Shown in pieces: positions 32,325 through 40,213 of a stretch of 64,000 bases of DNA. The notes under the pieces are model-generated. The model did not search any database. It was given only the letters and a program-made list of their open reading frames with translations, and was not told where the DNA came from. Both the position numbers and the translations under genes were made by a program. Position 1 is the first letter of the stretch; each line of letters starts with the position of its first letter. The DNA comes from Clostridia bacterium (GTDB lineage: Bacteria > Bacillota > Clostridia > Oscillospirales > Acutalibacteraceae): NCBI GenBank assembly GCA_900766585.1, contig CAAFVV010000012.1, positions 3,171 to 67,170 on the forward strand. The letters run 5' to 3'.

Positions 32325-33851
32325 ATGACAAACCAAAGCACCAGACGGGCACTGCTGACGAGCGCACTTGCGATTCTCGCGTGTGTCGCGATGCTCGTCG
32401 GCACCACATTTGCGTGGTTCACGGACACGGCATCTACGGCGGTGAACACCATCACGTCCGGCAGACTGAAGATCGCACTCGGTTACTATGAGGGCGACGA
32501 GTTTGTCAGCGTCAAGGATCAGGTTCTGGAGTTTGTGAAAACGTCCGCTCCGGAAACCGACAATTCCGGAGCCGAGGTGACCGCTGAGAAGATTCTGTGG
32601 GAGCCGGGCTGCACCTATCGTCTGCCCAAATTGGTTATCCGCAATGACGGCAACCTTGCGCTCAAGTACAAGGTGATCATCACCGGTATCAAGGGTGACG
32701 CCAAGCTCAACGAGGCGATCGACTGGACGATCAATGTAGATGACAATACGTACAGTGCCGATGCCGAGCAGCATCTGGGCGTCGGGGAGGAGCATACCTT
32801 CGCCCTCGAGGGCACGATGCGCACAGATGCCGGCAACGAGTATCAGGATCTGAGCATTACGGGTGTGACCATCGGGGTTGCTGCCACGCAGGATACCGTT
32901 GAGTACGACAGCAACGGCAACGACTACGATGCGAGCGCAGAGTATCCCGAATACACCGTTCCCGAGGGCACGGTTGTGAACAACAGCGAGGAGTTTAATC
33001 TGGCGATCGCCAATGCCAAGGAAGGCGATACGATCGTGTTTGCTAAGAGCACGACAGAGCCGATCAAGCTGACGCTCACGGCGCCATTGACGCTTAAAAA
33101 CCTGACCTTTAAGGCTGCTCCCGGTGTGACCGTTAAGGGGCTTTGGCTTTCCTCGACCAGTGCGAAGACCCGCCTGGATCTGGAGAACATCACCTTTGAG
33201 GACGTGACGTTCACCGATAAGGTCGTCATCGGACAGGATACGATCAGCTACGGCCTGTCTAAGTGCACCAACATTACCTTTGACAACTGCAAGTTCGACC
33301 TGTCCGGATCCAAAGAAAGGTATCCGGATGCCATTAAGCGCGGAAATGCTTCGGTTTCCGGCACGATTTCCGAAAAAGAGACCGTTGCATATATGGATGG
33401 TCTGACGGTGAAAAACTGCGAGTTTGCCAATGTCCGTTATGCGGTTTTTGCCGGCAAAGCGCGCAATACTGTCGTGGAGAGCTGCACCTTCACCAATTGC
33501 TCCAGCTATGCTATACGCATTGATGATGCCGCCGGCACGCTTGCGGTAAACGGCAATACGATCAGCAAAGCGGCAGGTGTTTTGACCATTAACACCGTCG
33601 GCAATAACTACTCCACCACCGATATTCAGACTGACGTGGTTATCAAGGATAACACGGCGACGGATATGACCTGCGCAAACGGCGACGTGTATATCGCTGC
33701 GTTTGATAATGCCAGAGCGAGCGGCAAGTCCACCTATATCATTACTAGCAACAGCGTCACCTACACGCAGAAGTTTGACGAGCCGCAAAACGGCTTCCGA
33801 ATCAAGAGCAACTACAGTCCCAGCAAGGCGGAGTTTATTCCGAACACCTGA
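32325..33851 (+). CDS. TasA/CalY-like secreted protein with beta-helix-like C-terminus, array gene 5
   Basis: A protein of 508 residues. Signal peptide TNQSTRRALLTSALAILAC then TFA-WFTDTASTAVN; TasA-like part to about 210 (LWEPGCTYRLPKLVI, NDGNLALKYKVIITGI, GNEYQDLSITGVTIGV). The C-terminal part has strands such as LTLKNLTFKAAPGVTV, ITFDNCKFDLSG, LTVKNCEFANVRY and VVESCTFTNCSS, again beta-helix-like. The middle part resembles gene 3, while the signal region DNA is identical to gene 2 over 81 bases. It is the last gene of the array and is followed by a strong terminator. Confidence 0.85.
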   Translation: MTNQSTRRALLTSALAILACVAMLVGTTFAWFTDTASTAVNTITSGRLKIALGYYEGDEFVSVKDQVLEFVKTSAPETDNSGAEVTAEKILWEPGCTYRLPKLVIRNDGNLALKYKVIITGIKGDAKLNEAIDWTINVDDNTYSADAEQHLGVGEEHTFALEGTMRTDAGNEYQDLSITGVTIGVAATQDTVEYDSNGNDYDASAEYPEYTVPEGTVVNNSEEFNLAIANAKEGDTIVFAKSTTEPIKLTLTAPLTLKNLTFKAAPGVTVKGLWLSSTSAKTRLDLENITFEDVTFTDKVVIGQDTISYGLSKCTNITFDNCKFDLSGSKERYPDAIKRGNASVSGTISEKETVAYMDGLTVKNCEFANVRYAVFAGKARNTVVESCTFTNCSSYAIRIDDAAGTLAVNGNTISKAAGVLTINTVGNNYSTTDIQTDVVIKDNTATDMTCANGDVYIAAFDNARASGKSTYIITSNSVTYTQKFDEPQNGFRIKSNYSPSKAEFIPNT

Positions 33852-33892
33852 TTTCGGGGCTTTTCCCTGTTGACAGAGAGAAATACAGCGGA

Positions 33893-33928
33893 AAAAGGGA
33901 CACAGGCCAAGAGCCTGTGTCCTTTTTT
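33893..33928 (+). terminator. Rho-independent terminator of the TasA-like array
   Basis: Stem AAAAGGGACACAGGC / GCCTGTGTCCTTTT with CAAGA loop and a T6 run (33923-33928). It is the only terminator with a T-tract in the array. Confidence 0.93.
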
Positions 33929-34041
33929 GACGCCCAAAGAAAAGTTCACAGAAAATTTACATTTCATTTGGCTTTCTGTTTTCCTTTTTTCGGCGATTTC
34001 CTGTATACTGTTAGGCAGAATTGGCCGATGGAGGAAACGGT

Positions 34042-34743
34042 ATGGGGTTTGTACATTTTGAAAATGTGAGCAAATATTATCAGATGGGTGAGCATCGCAT
34101 TGCGGCAGCGGATCACATCAATTTTGATATCGAAAAGGGCGAATTTGCGGTGATTGTCGGGCCGAGCGGCGCGGGCAAGACCACAGTCCTGAATATGCTG
34201 GGTGGGATGGATACCTGCAGCGAGGGTAAGATATTGCTTGACGGCAGCGAAATCAGCCGCTATACGCCGCGGCAGCTCACCGACTACCGCCGCTATGAGG
34301 TCGGGTTCGTGTTTCAGTTTTATAACCTTGTGCCGAACCTGACAGCGCTCGAAAATGTTGAGCTGGCGGCACAGATCTGCAAGGAGCCGCTGGACGCCCG
34401 CGACATGCTGATCTCGGTGGGGCTTTCGGACCGTCTCGACAATTTTCCGGCGCAGCTGTCCGGCGGTGAACAGCAGCGGGTGTCCATTGCCCGCGCGCTG
34501 GCAAAAAATCCGAAGATCCTGCTCTGCGACGAGCCGACCGGCGCGCTCGACTACGCCACCGGCAAGGCGGTTTTGAAGCTGCTTCAGGATACCTGCCGCC
34601 AAACGGGGCGCACCGTGATCGTCATCACGCATAACAGCGCGCTGACCGCCATGGCGGATCGTGTGATCCGGATCCGCAACGGACAGGTGCAGGAAAATAC
34701 CGTCAATCCGTCGCCGGTTCCGGTGGAAAGGATTGAGTGGTGA
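34042..34743 (+). CDS. ABC transporter ATP-binding protein (MacB/LolD type)
   Basis: A protein of 233 residues. Walker A GPSGAGKTT (about 38-46), signature LSGGEQQRVS (around 141-150), Walker B ILLCDEPTGALD. The GALD variant and size match the LolD/MacB/FtsE class that works mechanically on extracytoplasmic substrates rather than as an importer. ATG lies four bases after GGAGGAAA. It overlaps the permease gene, so the two form one transporter. A TATACT -10 box at 34004-34009 has no good -35. Confidence 0.92.
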   Translation: MGFVHFENVSKYYQMGEHRIAAADHINFDIEKGEFAVIVGPSGAGKTTVLNMLGGMDTCSEGKILLDGSEISRYTPRQLTDYRRYEVGFVFQFYNLVPNLTALENVELAAQICKEPLDARDMLISVGLSDRLDNFPAQLSGGEQQRVSIARALAKNPKILLCDEPTGALDYATGKAVLKLLQDTCRQTGRTVIVITHNSALTAMADRVIRIRNGQVQENTVNPSPVPVERIEW

Positions 34744-37700
34744 CGCCGATGCCAAGAACCTATGTGCGGCTGTTTTGGCGTGAGATCCGCCACAGCTTGA
34801 ACCGCTTTTTGGCTATCCTGGCTATCGTGGCGCTCGGTACGGGTTTTCTGACCGGTCTGATCGCGACGACGCCGGATATGCGGCTGACGGCGGACCGCTA
34901 CTATGACAACAGCCATTTGATGGACCTCCGGATTGTTTCGACCGGAGGTCTGACCGACAAGGACATTGAGGCGCTGAAAAATACGGACGGCGTCGAAGAG
35001 GTCATGCCCGCCTTTCAGAAGGATGCCTATGCCCGCTATGGAGACAGCGAGCGCAAGACCGCCCGCATCCACAGCCTGGGGGATAAGGACGGATCACAGC
35101 AAAACCGCGTGGCGGTCTATGAAGGGCGTCTGCCCGAAAAGGCGGGGGAGTGCGTGCTGATCGCGAACCACCTGCTGCCTGATGGGCTGGCGGTCGGGGA
35201 TACGATCACCGTGTCGCTGGACGACAGCGACCTGTCGGATACACTTTCGACTGACACGCTGACCGTGACGGGACTGGCGCACAGCGCATACTACTGCTCG
35301 GTGGAAAAGGAGACGACCACGCTCGGCAACGGCACGGTGGATCTGTTTATCTATGTGACGGCGGCGACCTTTTGTCAGTCGGTGTATTCCGAGGCGTTTG
35401 TGACGGTTGCCGGGGCGCGGGAGATGGACAGCTTCTCGGATGCATATTTCGACGCAGTCGGGGTTGTGGTAGACCGGATCAAGGCGCAGGAGGATGCGCT
35501 TGGCGAGCGGCGTTTTGCCGAGATCTATGCCGAAGCCAAGGAGAAAATAGACGATGCTGATGCGGAATATGCCGATGCGAAGCAAAAGGCGGAAAAGGAG
35601 CTGGCGGACGCGCTCAAAAAGCTCGAGGACGGCGAACGCGAGCTGGCGGACGGCAAAAAGCAGTGGCAGGACGGCGTTTCGGCGCTCGAAACGGGCAGAG
35701 AGACGCTGAAAACGCAAAAGGCGGATACCGAGCGGCAGCTGGCGGACAAGGAAAAGGAGCTGCAAGCCGGAAAACAGGCGATTGCCGAGGGCGAAACGGC
35801 GCTTGTGGCGGCAGAGCAGCAGCTGGCGGACGTTCGGGTGCAGCTGGAAGCGGCGCGGGCGCAGATCGAGCAGATGAAGGCGGCGGGGATGGATACCGCC
35901 GCGGCGGAGCGGCAGCTCGCCGAACAGGAGGAGACCTACCGGCAGTCTGTGGCGGCACTTTCTGCACAGCGCACGGCGCTGGAGACGCAGAAGCAGACGG
36001 TCACTGCCGGTGAGAGTGCGCTCAAGGCGGCGCGGGCAGAGGCGGAGGATAAATTCGCCGAAGCGCAGGCGCAGCTTGACGAAAGCGAGCGCAAGTTAAA
36101 CGCGGCGGAACAGGAGATCCGGGACAACGAAAAAACGCTTGCCGACGGACGCAGTGAATATGAAAAAGCCAAAAAAGAGGCGGACGAGAAGCTCGCCAAG
36201 GCTGAAAAAGAGCTGAACGACGGGAAAAAGAAGCTCGATGACCTTAAACATCCCGAGTGGTATGTGCTGGACCGCCAGACTAACGTCAGCTACGTTAGCT
36301 TTTCCGGCAACGCGGAAAAGGTGGAGGCGGTTGCCAAGGTGTTTCCGCTGTTTTTCTTCCTCGTGGCGGCGCTTGTGGCGCTGACGACCATGACCCGCAT
36401 GGTGGAGGAACGGCGCACACAGATCGGTACGCTGAAAGCGCTCGGCTACGGCAAGGGCGCGATCGCCGCGCAGTATCTGCTCTATGCGCTGCTGGCGACG
36501 GTTCTCGGCTGTGCGCTCGGCCTTACGGTGGGGATGCGGCTGTTCCCGACTGTGATCTGGCAGGCGTACACCATATTGTACACGATTCCCTCGCTCGTCA
36601 CGCCGTTTCGGTGGAATTACGCGCTGATTGCGGGCGCAGCGGCGGCGGTGTGTACCGCCGGCTCCACGCTCGCTGCCTGTTCCGTTACACTGGCGGAGCG
36701 TCCCGCGACGCTGATGCGGCCGCGCGCACCCAAGGCGGGACACCGCATCCTGCTTGAGCACATCCCGCCGCTGTGGAAGCGGATGAGCTTCACGCAAAAG
36801 GTGACGGCGCGCAATCTTTTGCGGTATAAAAAGCGGTTTTTCATGACGACATTCGGCATTGCCGGCTGCACGGCGCTTTTGGTCGCCGGATTCGGGCTGA
36901 AGGATGCCATTGGGTCGATCATCCCGCGCCAGTACGGTGAGATCTATCACTATGATGCCATCGTCTCGTTTTCGGAGAGCAACTGGCGGGAAAATGACGA
37001 GTGCCTCAAGGTGCTTAACGGAGAAACCGGGGCCGATTGGATGGCAATCCACCAGGAGAGCGCCGATCTGACGGCAGGGGATGTCACCCGTTCGGTGACG
37101 CTGTTTGTCCCCTCCGATACGGAAAAGATCGAAACGTTTATCACCTTCCGCTCCCGCACAGGCGGCGAAAGCTATACGCTCGACGACGATACCGTACTGC
37201 TGACCGAAAAGCTATGTGATAAGCTTGGCGTGAAACGCGGCGACACAGTGACGGCGGTCGGTGCCGACGATAAAACGGTTGAGCTGACGGTCGGCGGTAT
37301 CGTGGAAAACTATGTGTATGACTACGTTTACCTGACTCCTGCCCGCTATCGGGCGTTGTTCGGCAGCGAGCCGGAATATCTATCCGCAGCGGTGCAGGGC
37401 GGCGTGGACGATGAAGCGAAGCGCGATGCGTTTTCCTCGGCGCTTCTGCAGACTGGTGCGGTGTCGCGGGTGCAGTTTATCGCGGATCTGAGCAAGAGCT
37501 TTGAGGACATTCTCAGCAAGATCAACTATATCGTCTATGTGCTGATCCTGTCGGCGGGCGCACTGGCATTTATCGTGCTGTACAACCTGACCAACATCAA
37601 CATCACCGAGCGGGAAAAGGAGCTGGCCACCCTGCGGGTGCTGGGCTTCCATCCGTCGGAAACGGCCATGTATATTTTCCGCGAGACGGCGATTCTGACG

Positions 37701-37922
37701 GTGATCGGCACCGGTGTCGGGCTGCTGCTCGGCACATGGCTGTGCCGCTTTGTGGTGCTGACTGCCGAGGTGGATATCGTGATGTTCGGGCGGGATATCT
37801 ATGCGCTGAGCTACCTTTTGGCGGCGGCGCTGACGGTGCTGTTCTCGGTGCTGGTCGATTTCGTGATGCTGCGCCGTCTGCATAAGATCGACATGGTGGA
37901 ATCCATGAAAGCGGGTGAATAA
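34737..37922 (+). CDS. FtsX/MacB-type ABC transporter permease with long coiled-coil ectodomain
   Basis: A protein of about 1061 residues. One N-terminal membrane segment (ILAIVALGTGFLTGLI), a first extracellular part, then a long Ala/Glu/Lys-rich coiled coil (about residues 260-505, many ELADGKK, AEKELNDGKKK repeats), three membrane helices of the first FtsX domain (about 535-660), a second MacB-like periplasmic-type part, and a second FtsX domain at the end (about 945-1050). The coiled coil probably spans part of the cell wall. The substrate is unknown. Start is ambiguous: GTG at 34737 or 34740 sits well after GGAAAGG, ATG at 34749 is also possible. Confidence 0.9.
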   Translation: MVTPMPRTYVRLFWREIRHSLNRFLAILAIVALGTGFLTGLIATTPDMRLTADRYYDNSHLMDLRIVSTGGLTDKDIEALKNTDGVEEVMPAFQKDAYARYGDSERKTARIHSLGDKDGSQQNRVAVYEGRLPEKAGECVLIANHLLPDGLAVGDTITVSLDDSDLSDTLSTDTLTVTGLAHSAYYCSVEKETTTLGNGTVDLFIYVTAATFCQSVYSEAFVTVAGAREMDSFSDAYFDAVGVVVDRIKAQEDALGERRFAEIYAEAKEKIDDADAEYADAKQKAEKELADALKKLEDGERELADGKKQWQDGVSALETGRETLKTQKADTERQLADKEKELQAGKQAIAEGETALVAAEQQLADVRVQLEAARAQIEQMKAAGMDTAAAERQLAEQEETYRQSVAALSAQRTALETQKQTVTAGESALKAARAEAEDKFAEAQAQLDESERKLNAAEQEIRDNEKTLADGRSEYEKAKKEADEKLAKAEKELNDGKKKLDDLKHPEWYVLDRQTNVSYVSFSGNAEKVEAVAKVFPLFFFLVAALVALTTMTRMVEERRTQIGTLKALGYGKGAIAAQYLLYALLATVLGCALGLTVGMRLFPTVIWQAYTILYTIPSLVTPFRWNYALIAGAAAAVCTAGSTLAACSVTLAERPATLMRPRAPKAGHRILLEHIPPLWKRMSFTQKVTARNLLRYKKRFFMTTFGIAGCTALLVAGFGLKDAIGSIIPRQYGEIYHYDAIVSFSESNWRENDECLKVLNGETGADWMAIHQESADLTAGDVTRSVTLFVPSDTEKIETFITFRSRTGGESYTLDDDTVLLTEKLCDKLGVKRGDTVTAVGADDKTVELTVGGIVENYVYDYVYLTPARYRALFGSEPEYLSAAVQGGVDDEAKRDAFSSALLQTGAVSRVQFIADLSKSFEDILSKINYIVYVLILSAGALAFIVLYNLTNINITEREKELATLRVLGFHPSETAMYIFRETAILTVIGTGVGLLLGTWLCRFVVLTAEVDIVMFGRDIYALSYLLAAALTVLFSVLVDFVMLRRLHKIDMVESMKAGE

Positions 37923-37947
37923 ACCGCCTGTCACTTGGCAAAACGAA

Positions 37948-37998
37948 TGCCCCCTCTGCTTTGACCGCGCGTCAGCGCGGCAGGCGGAGGGGGCGTTT
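37948..37998. terminator. Terminator between the ABC transporter and convergent genes
   Basis: Outer stem GCCCCCTC (37950-37957) with GAGGGGGC (37988-37995) and inner CCGCGC/GCGCGG, with T residues after it. Confidence 0.8.
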
Positions 37999-38022
37999 AG
38001 TCGTTTATCGGAATAATTACGG

Positions 38023-38967
38023 TCAGGTGAGGTGTTCGTACCGTCCGCCGGGAATAAATTCGCGGATGAGCGAATCCTCGGGTACGTCGTCGAGTGAGAC
38101 CGGCACAGCCTTTTGCAGTGCCGAACGCACTTCGCGGATATAGGCGCAGTCAAGCTCGCTATCCGGCTCCTCGTCTAAGGCGGCGAGGGTGAACGGACGC
38201 AGCACGCCAAGCTCAAAATCGTGGAACGTGTCGAGTGACCAGTCAGCGGTGGAACGGAAGGGGTAGAGGTATTTATCCTCGCCCTCAAGCACCTGTTTCC
38301 ACATGCGGAAGGTGCGCAGCGCCGACGAGCCGCGGTAGAGGTGATCGCGGGTCACGCGCCGGATAAACCGCAGCTTGCGGCCGGAGAGCAGCCGCGTGCC
38401 GTTGTCGTTCAGGTTGGTGGACACGCTGATGAACAGCTTGCCGATACTCTTCCGCGGCAGCCCCTCGATCAGGCGGGGATTTAAAGCGTGCAGTCCCTCG
38501 ATGACCGCAAAGCCGTCCGACGGCAGCGAGACGGTCAGCGCATCGCGGATGCTCTTTCCCGTCGGGAAATCATAGCGAGGAACCGGAACGGTCTCGCCAC
38601 GGACCAGCCCGTCGATGCATCGGCGGATGGCGTCCACATCCAGCGCGTCCACGCATTCGAGGTCGCGCTCGCCGTTTGGCAGACGCGGATAAGCGGGATC
38701 CGCCTTGTCGCGGTAGAAGTTGTCGAGTGACAGTACATCGCAGAGGTGCCCGAGCGTCCGGAAGCGGTCGGCGAGAATGTTGGCGGTGGTCGTTTTGCCG
38801 GAGCTGCTCGGTCCGGCGAGCAGCAGGACATGCCGCCTGCCGTCGGCGATCAGCTGATCCGCCAGCGCCGTGATGGCATCGTGATAGCGGGTCTCGGCGG
38901 CGCGGATGCAGTCGTGCGGCGCCGCCGACAGTGCCTGGTTGATGGCGGAAAGCTCGCGTTCAGCCAT
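38023..38967 (-). CDS. Uridine kinase-like P-loop nucleoside kinase
   Basis: A protein of 314 residues. P-loop LAGPSSSGKTTTANILADRF at about residues 50-69; SLDNFYRD and PRYDFPTGK are typical for the phosphoribulokinase/uridine kinase family. Clostridial relatives are often longer (about 550 residues) with an N-terminal TGS-like domain; this one lacks it. It probably phosphorylates a nucleoside, but specificity is open. It lies 17 bases after ddl on the minus strand and may be co-transcribed with the wall genes. Confidence 0.85.
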   Translation of the reverse strand: MAERELSAINQALSAAPHDCIRAAETRYHDAITALADQLIADGRRHVLLLAGPSSSGKTTTANILADRFRTLGHLCDVLSLDNFYRDKADPAYPRLPNGERDLECVDALDVDAIRRCIDGLVRGETVPVPRYDFPTGKSIRDALTVSLPSDGFAVIEGLHALNPRLIEGLPRKSIGKLFISVSTNLNDNGTRLLSGRKLRFIRRVTRDHLYRGSSALRTFRMWKQVLEGEDKYLYPFRSTADWSLDTFHDFELGVLRPFTLAALDEEPDSELDCAYIREVRSALQKAVPVSLDDVPEDSLIREFIPGGRYEHLT

Positions 38968-38984
38968 GGTTGACGTCCTCCTCC

Positions 38985-40181
38985 TTACAGTTTACCGGTC
39001 TTTGCGCCCTTTGCGCCGCCGAGGCTGACGGCGGAGAGAATGTTGGAGGAGAAGTCAAAGGACAGCGCCTCGCGCTCACGCTGGCGCTTGAACGCCAGTT
39101 CGATCAGCCGGTCGGTCAGCCGGTCAAACGGCAGACCGGCGGCTTCCCACAGGTAAAACGCCATGGAACCGGGAATGGTGTTGATCTCGTTGACCCACAG
39201 TCCGCCGGTCTCGGTGTCGTTCAAAAAATCAATGCGCGCACAGCCGAGACAGCCGAGCGTCTTAAACGTCTGCACGGCAAGCGACTGCACCCTTTCGGTC
39301 AGCTCGTCGCCGATCTCCGCGGGGCAGCGGCGCTTTAGACTGCTCATGCCGGCGGACGCTTTTTTGCTTCCGCCGCCGCTTAAATACTTATCTTTAAAGC
39401 TGAGGATCTCATCGCTGCCGGCAGGCACCTCGCAGGCGGAGGGGATCGCCTCGTCGCGGTCGCCCAGCACGGCGCAGTTGATCTCGCGCAGATGGGTGAC
39501 CGCGCGCTCTGCCAATACGCGGGGGGAATAGGAAAACGCGTCGTCAAGCGCGGCGCGCAGGCTGTCGCGGTCGGATGCCTTGTGGATGCCGACAGAGGAG
39601 CCGAGGTTCACCGGCTTGACGATGACGGGATAGCCGATCTCCTGCTCGATGCGGGAGACAATTTTTTCGGTGTCGGCGGCATATTCGCGTCCCGTGAACT
39701 GGACAGCGGGCAGGATCGGTACGCCTGCATCGCGCAGGGCGGATTTCATCAGATATTTGTCCATACCGACGGCGGAGGAGGTGACGTCGCAGGCGGCATA
39801 GGGGACGCCGAGCAGCTCCAAATAGCCCATCAGCGTGCCGTCCTCCACGTTGGTGCCGTGGACGGCGGGGATCACGACGTCAAACCCGCCGACAATATTG
39901 CCGGAAAACGGTTTCGGCGGATAGCGGAAGAGATCCACACCGTGCGCTCCGTGCACGGGGATGACCTGCACAGCCTGCTTTAAGCAGGTGTCCATATCGC
40001 GGTAGGCTTCAATGTGCTCCAGGCTTTTTCCGGTGAAAAAGCGATTGTCCTTGGTCAGGTAGAGCGGAATAACATCGTACTTTTGCCGGTCAACGGCGCA
40101 GAACACCTGAATGCCGGTGATGATAGATACCTCATGCTCCACACTGTGACCGCCGAACAGAACGGCGACGCGGGTTTTCAT
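38985..40181 (-). CDS. ddl: D-alanine--D-alanine ligase family protein
   Basis: A protein of 398 residues that joins two D-alanines for the peptidoglycan precursor. N-terminal VLFGGHSVEHEVSI (about 6-19), ATP-grasp parts VIVKPVNLGSSVGI, REINCAVLG and WVNEINTIPGSM. It carries an unusually long loop after SFKDKYLSGGG (SKKASAGMSSLKRRC) and is longer than the typical 310-370 residues. D-Ala-D-Lac specificity is not indicated by its neighbours (no VanH or VanX), so I read it as ordinary Ddl. It follows murF on the minus strand, in pathway order Ddl-MurF. Confidence 0.92.
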   Translation of the reverse strand: MKTRVAVLFGGHSVEHEVSIITGIQVFCAVDRQKYDVIPLYLTKDNRFFTGKSLEHIEAYRDMDTCLKQAVQVIPVHGAHGVDLFRYPPKPFSGNIVGGFDVVIPAVHGTNVEDGTLMGYLELLGVPYAACDVTSSAVGMDKYLMKSALRDAGVPILPAVQFTGREYAADTEKIVSRIEQEIGYPVIVKPVNLGSSVGIHKASDRDSLRAALDDAFSYSPRVLAERAVTHLREINCAVLGDRDEAIPSACEVPAGSDEILSFKDKYLSGGGSKKASAGMSSLKRRCPAEIGDELTERVQSLAVQTFKTLGCLGCARIDFLNDTETGGLWVNEINTIPGSMAFYLWEAAGLPFDRLTDRLIELAFKRQREREALSFDFSSNILSAVSLGGAKGAKTGKL

Positions 40182-40213
40182 ACAGCAAAACTCCTTTACA
40201 TGGGCATATGGAC

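Noticed and set aside
30119..32455. A 778-codon open frame on the minus strand opposite array gene 4
   Set aside because: It is antisense to a well-supported secreted protein, has no recognisable domain, and long open antisense frames are common in GC-rich DNA. Similar antisense frames opposite the symporter (14653-15996), potA (8300-9331), IspH-S1 (22938-24212) and glnN (44651-46342) were dropped for the same reason.
25204..33851. CRISPR or mobile-element origin for the repeats in the array
   Set aside because: Repeats are gene-sized paralogues and intergenic hairpins, not short regular repeats with spacers; no transposase or recombinase gene or terminal repeats were seen.
33870..34061. Short plus-strand frame between array gene 5 and the ABC transporter
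   Set aside because: It runs through a strong terminator and into the ATP-binding gene in another frame, with no family resemblance.
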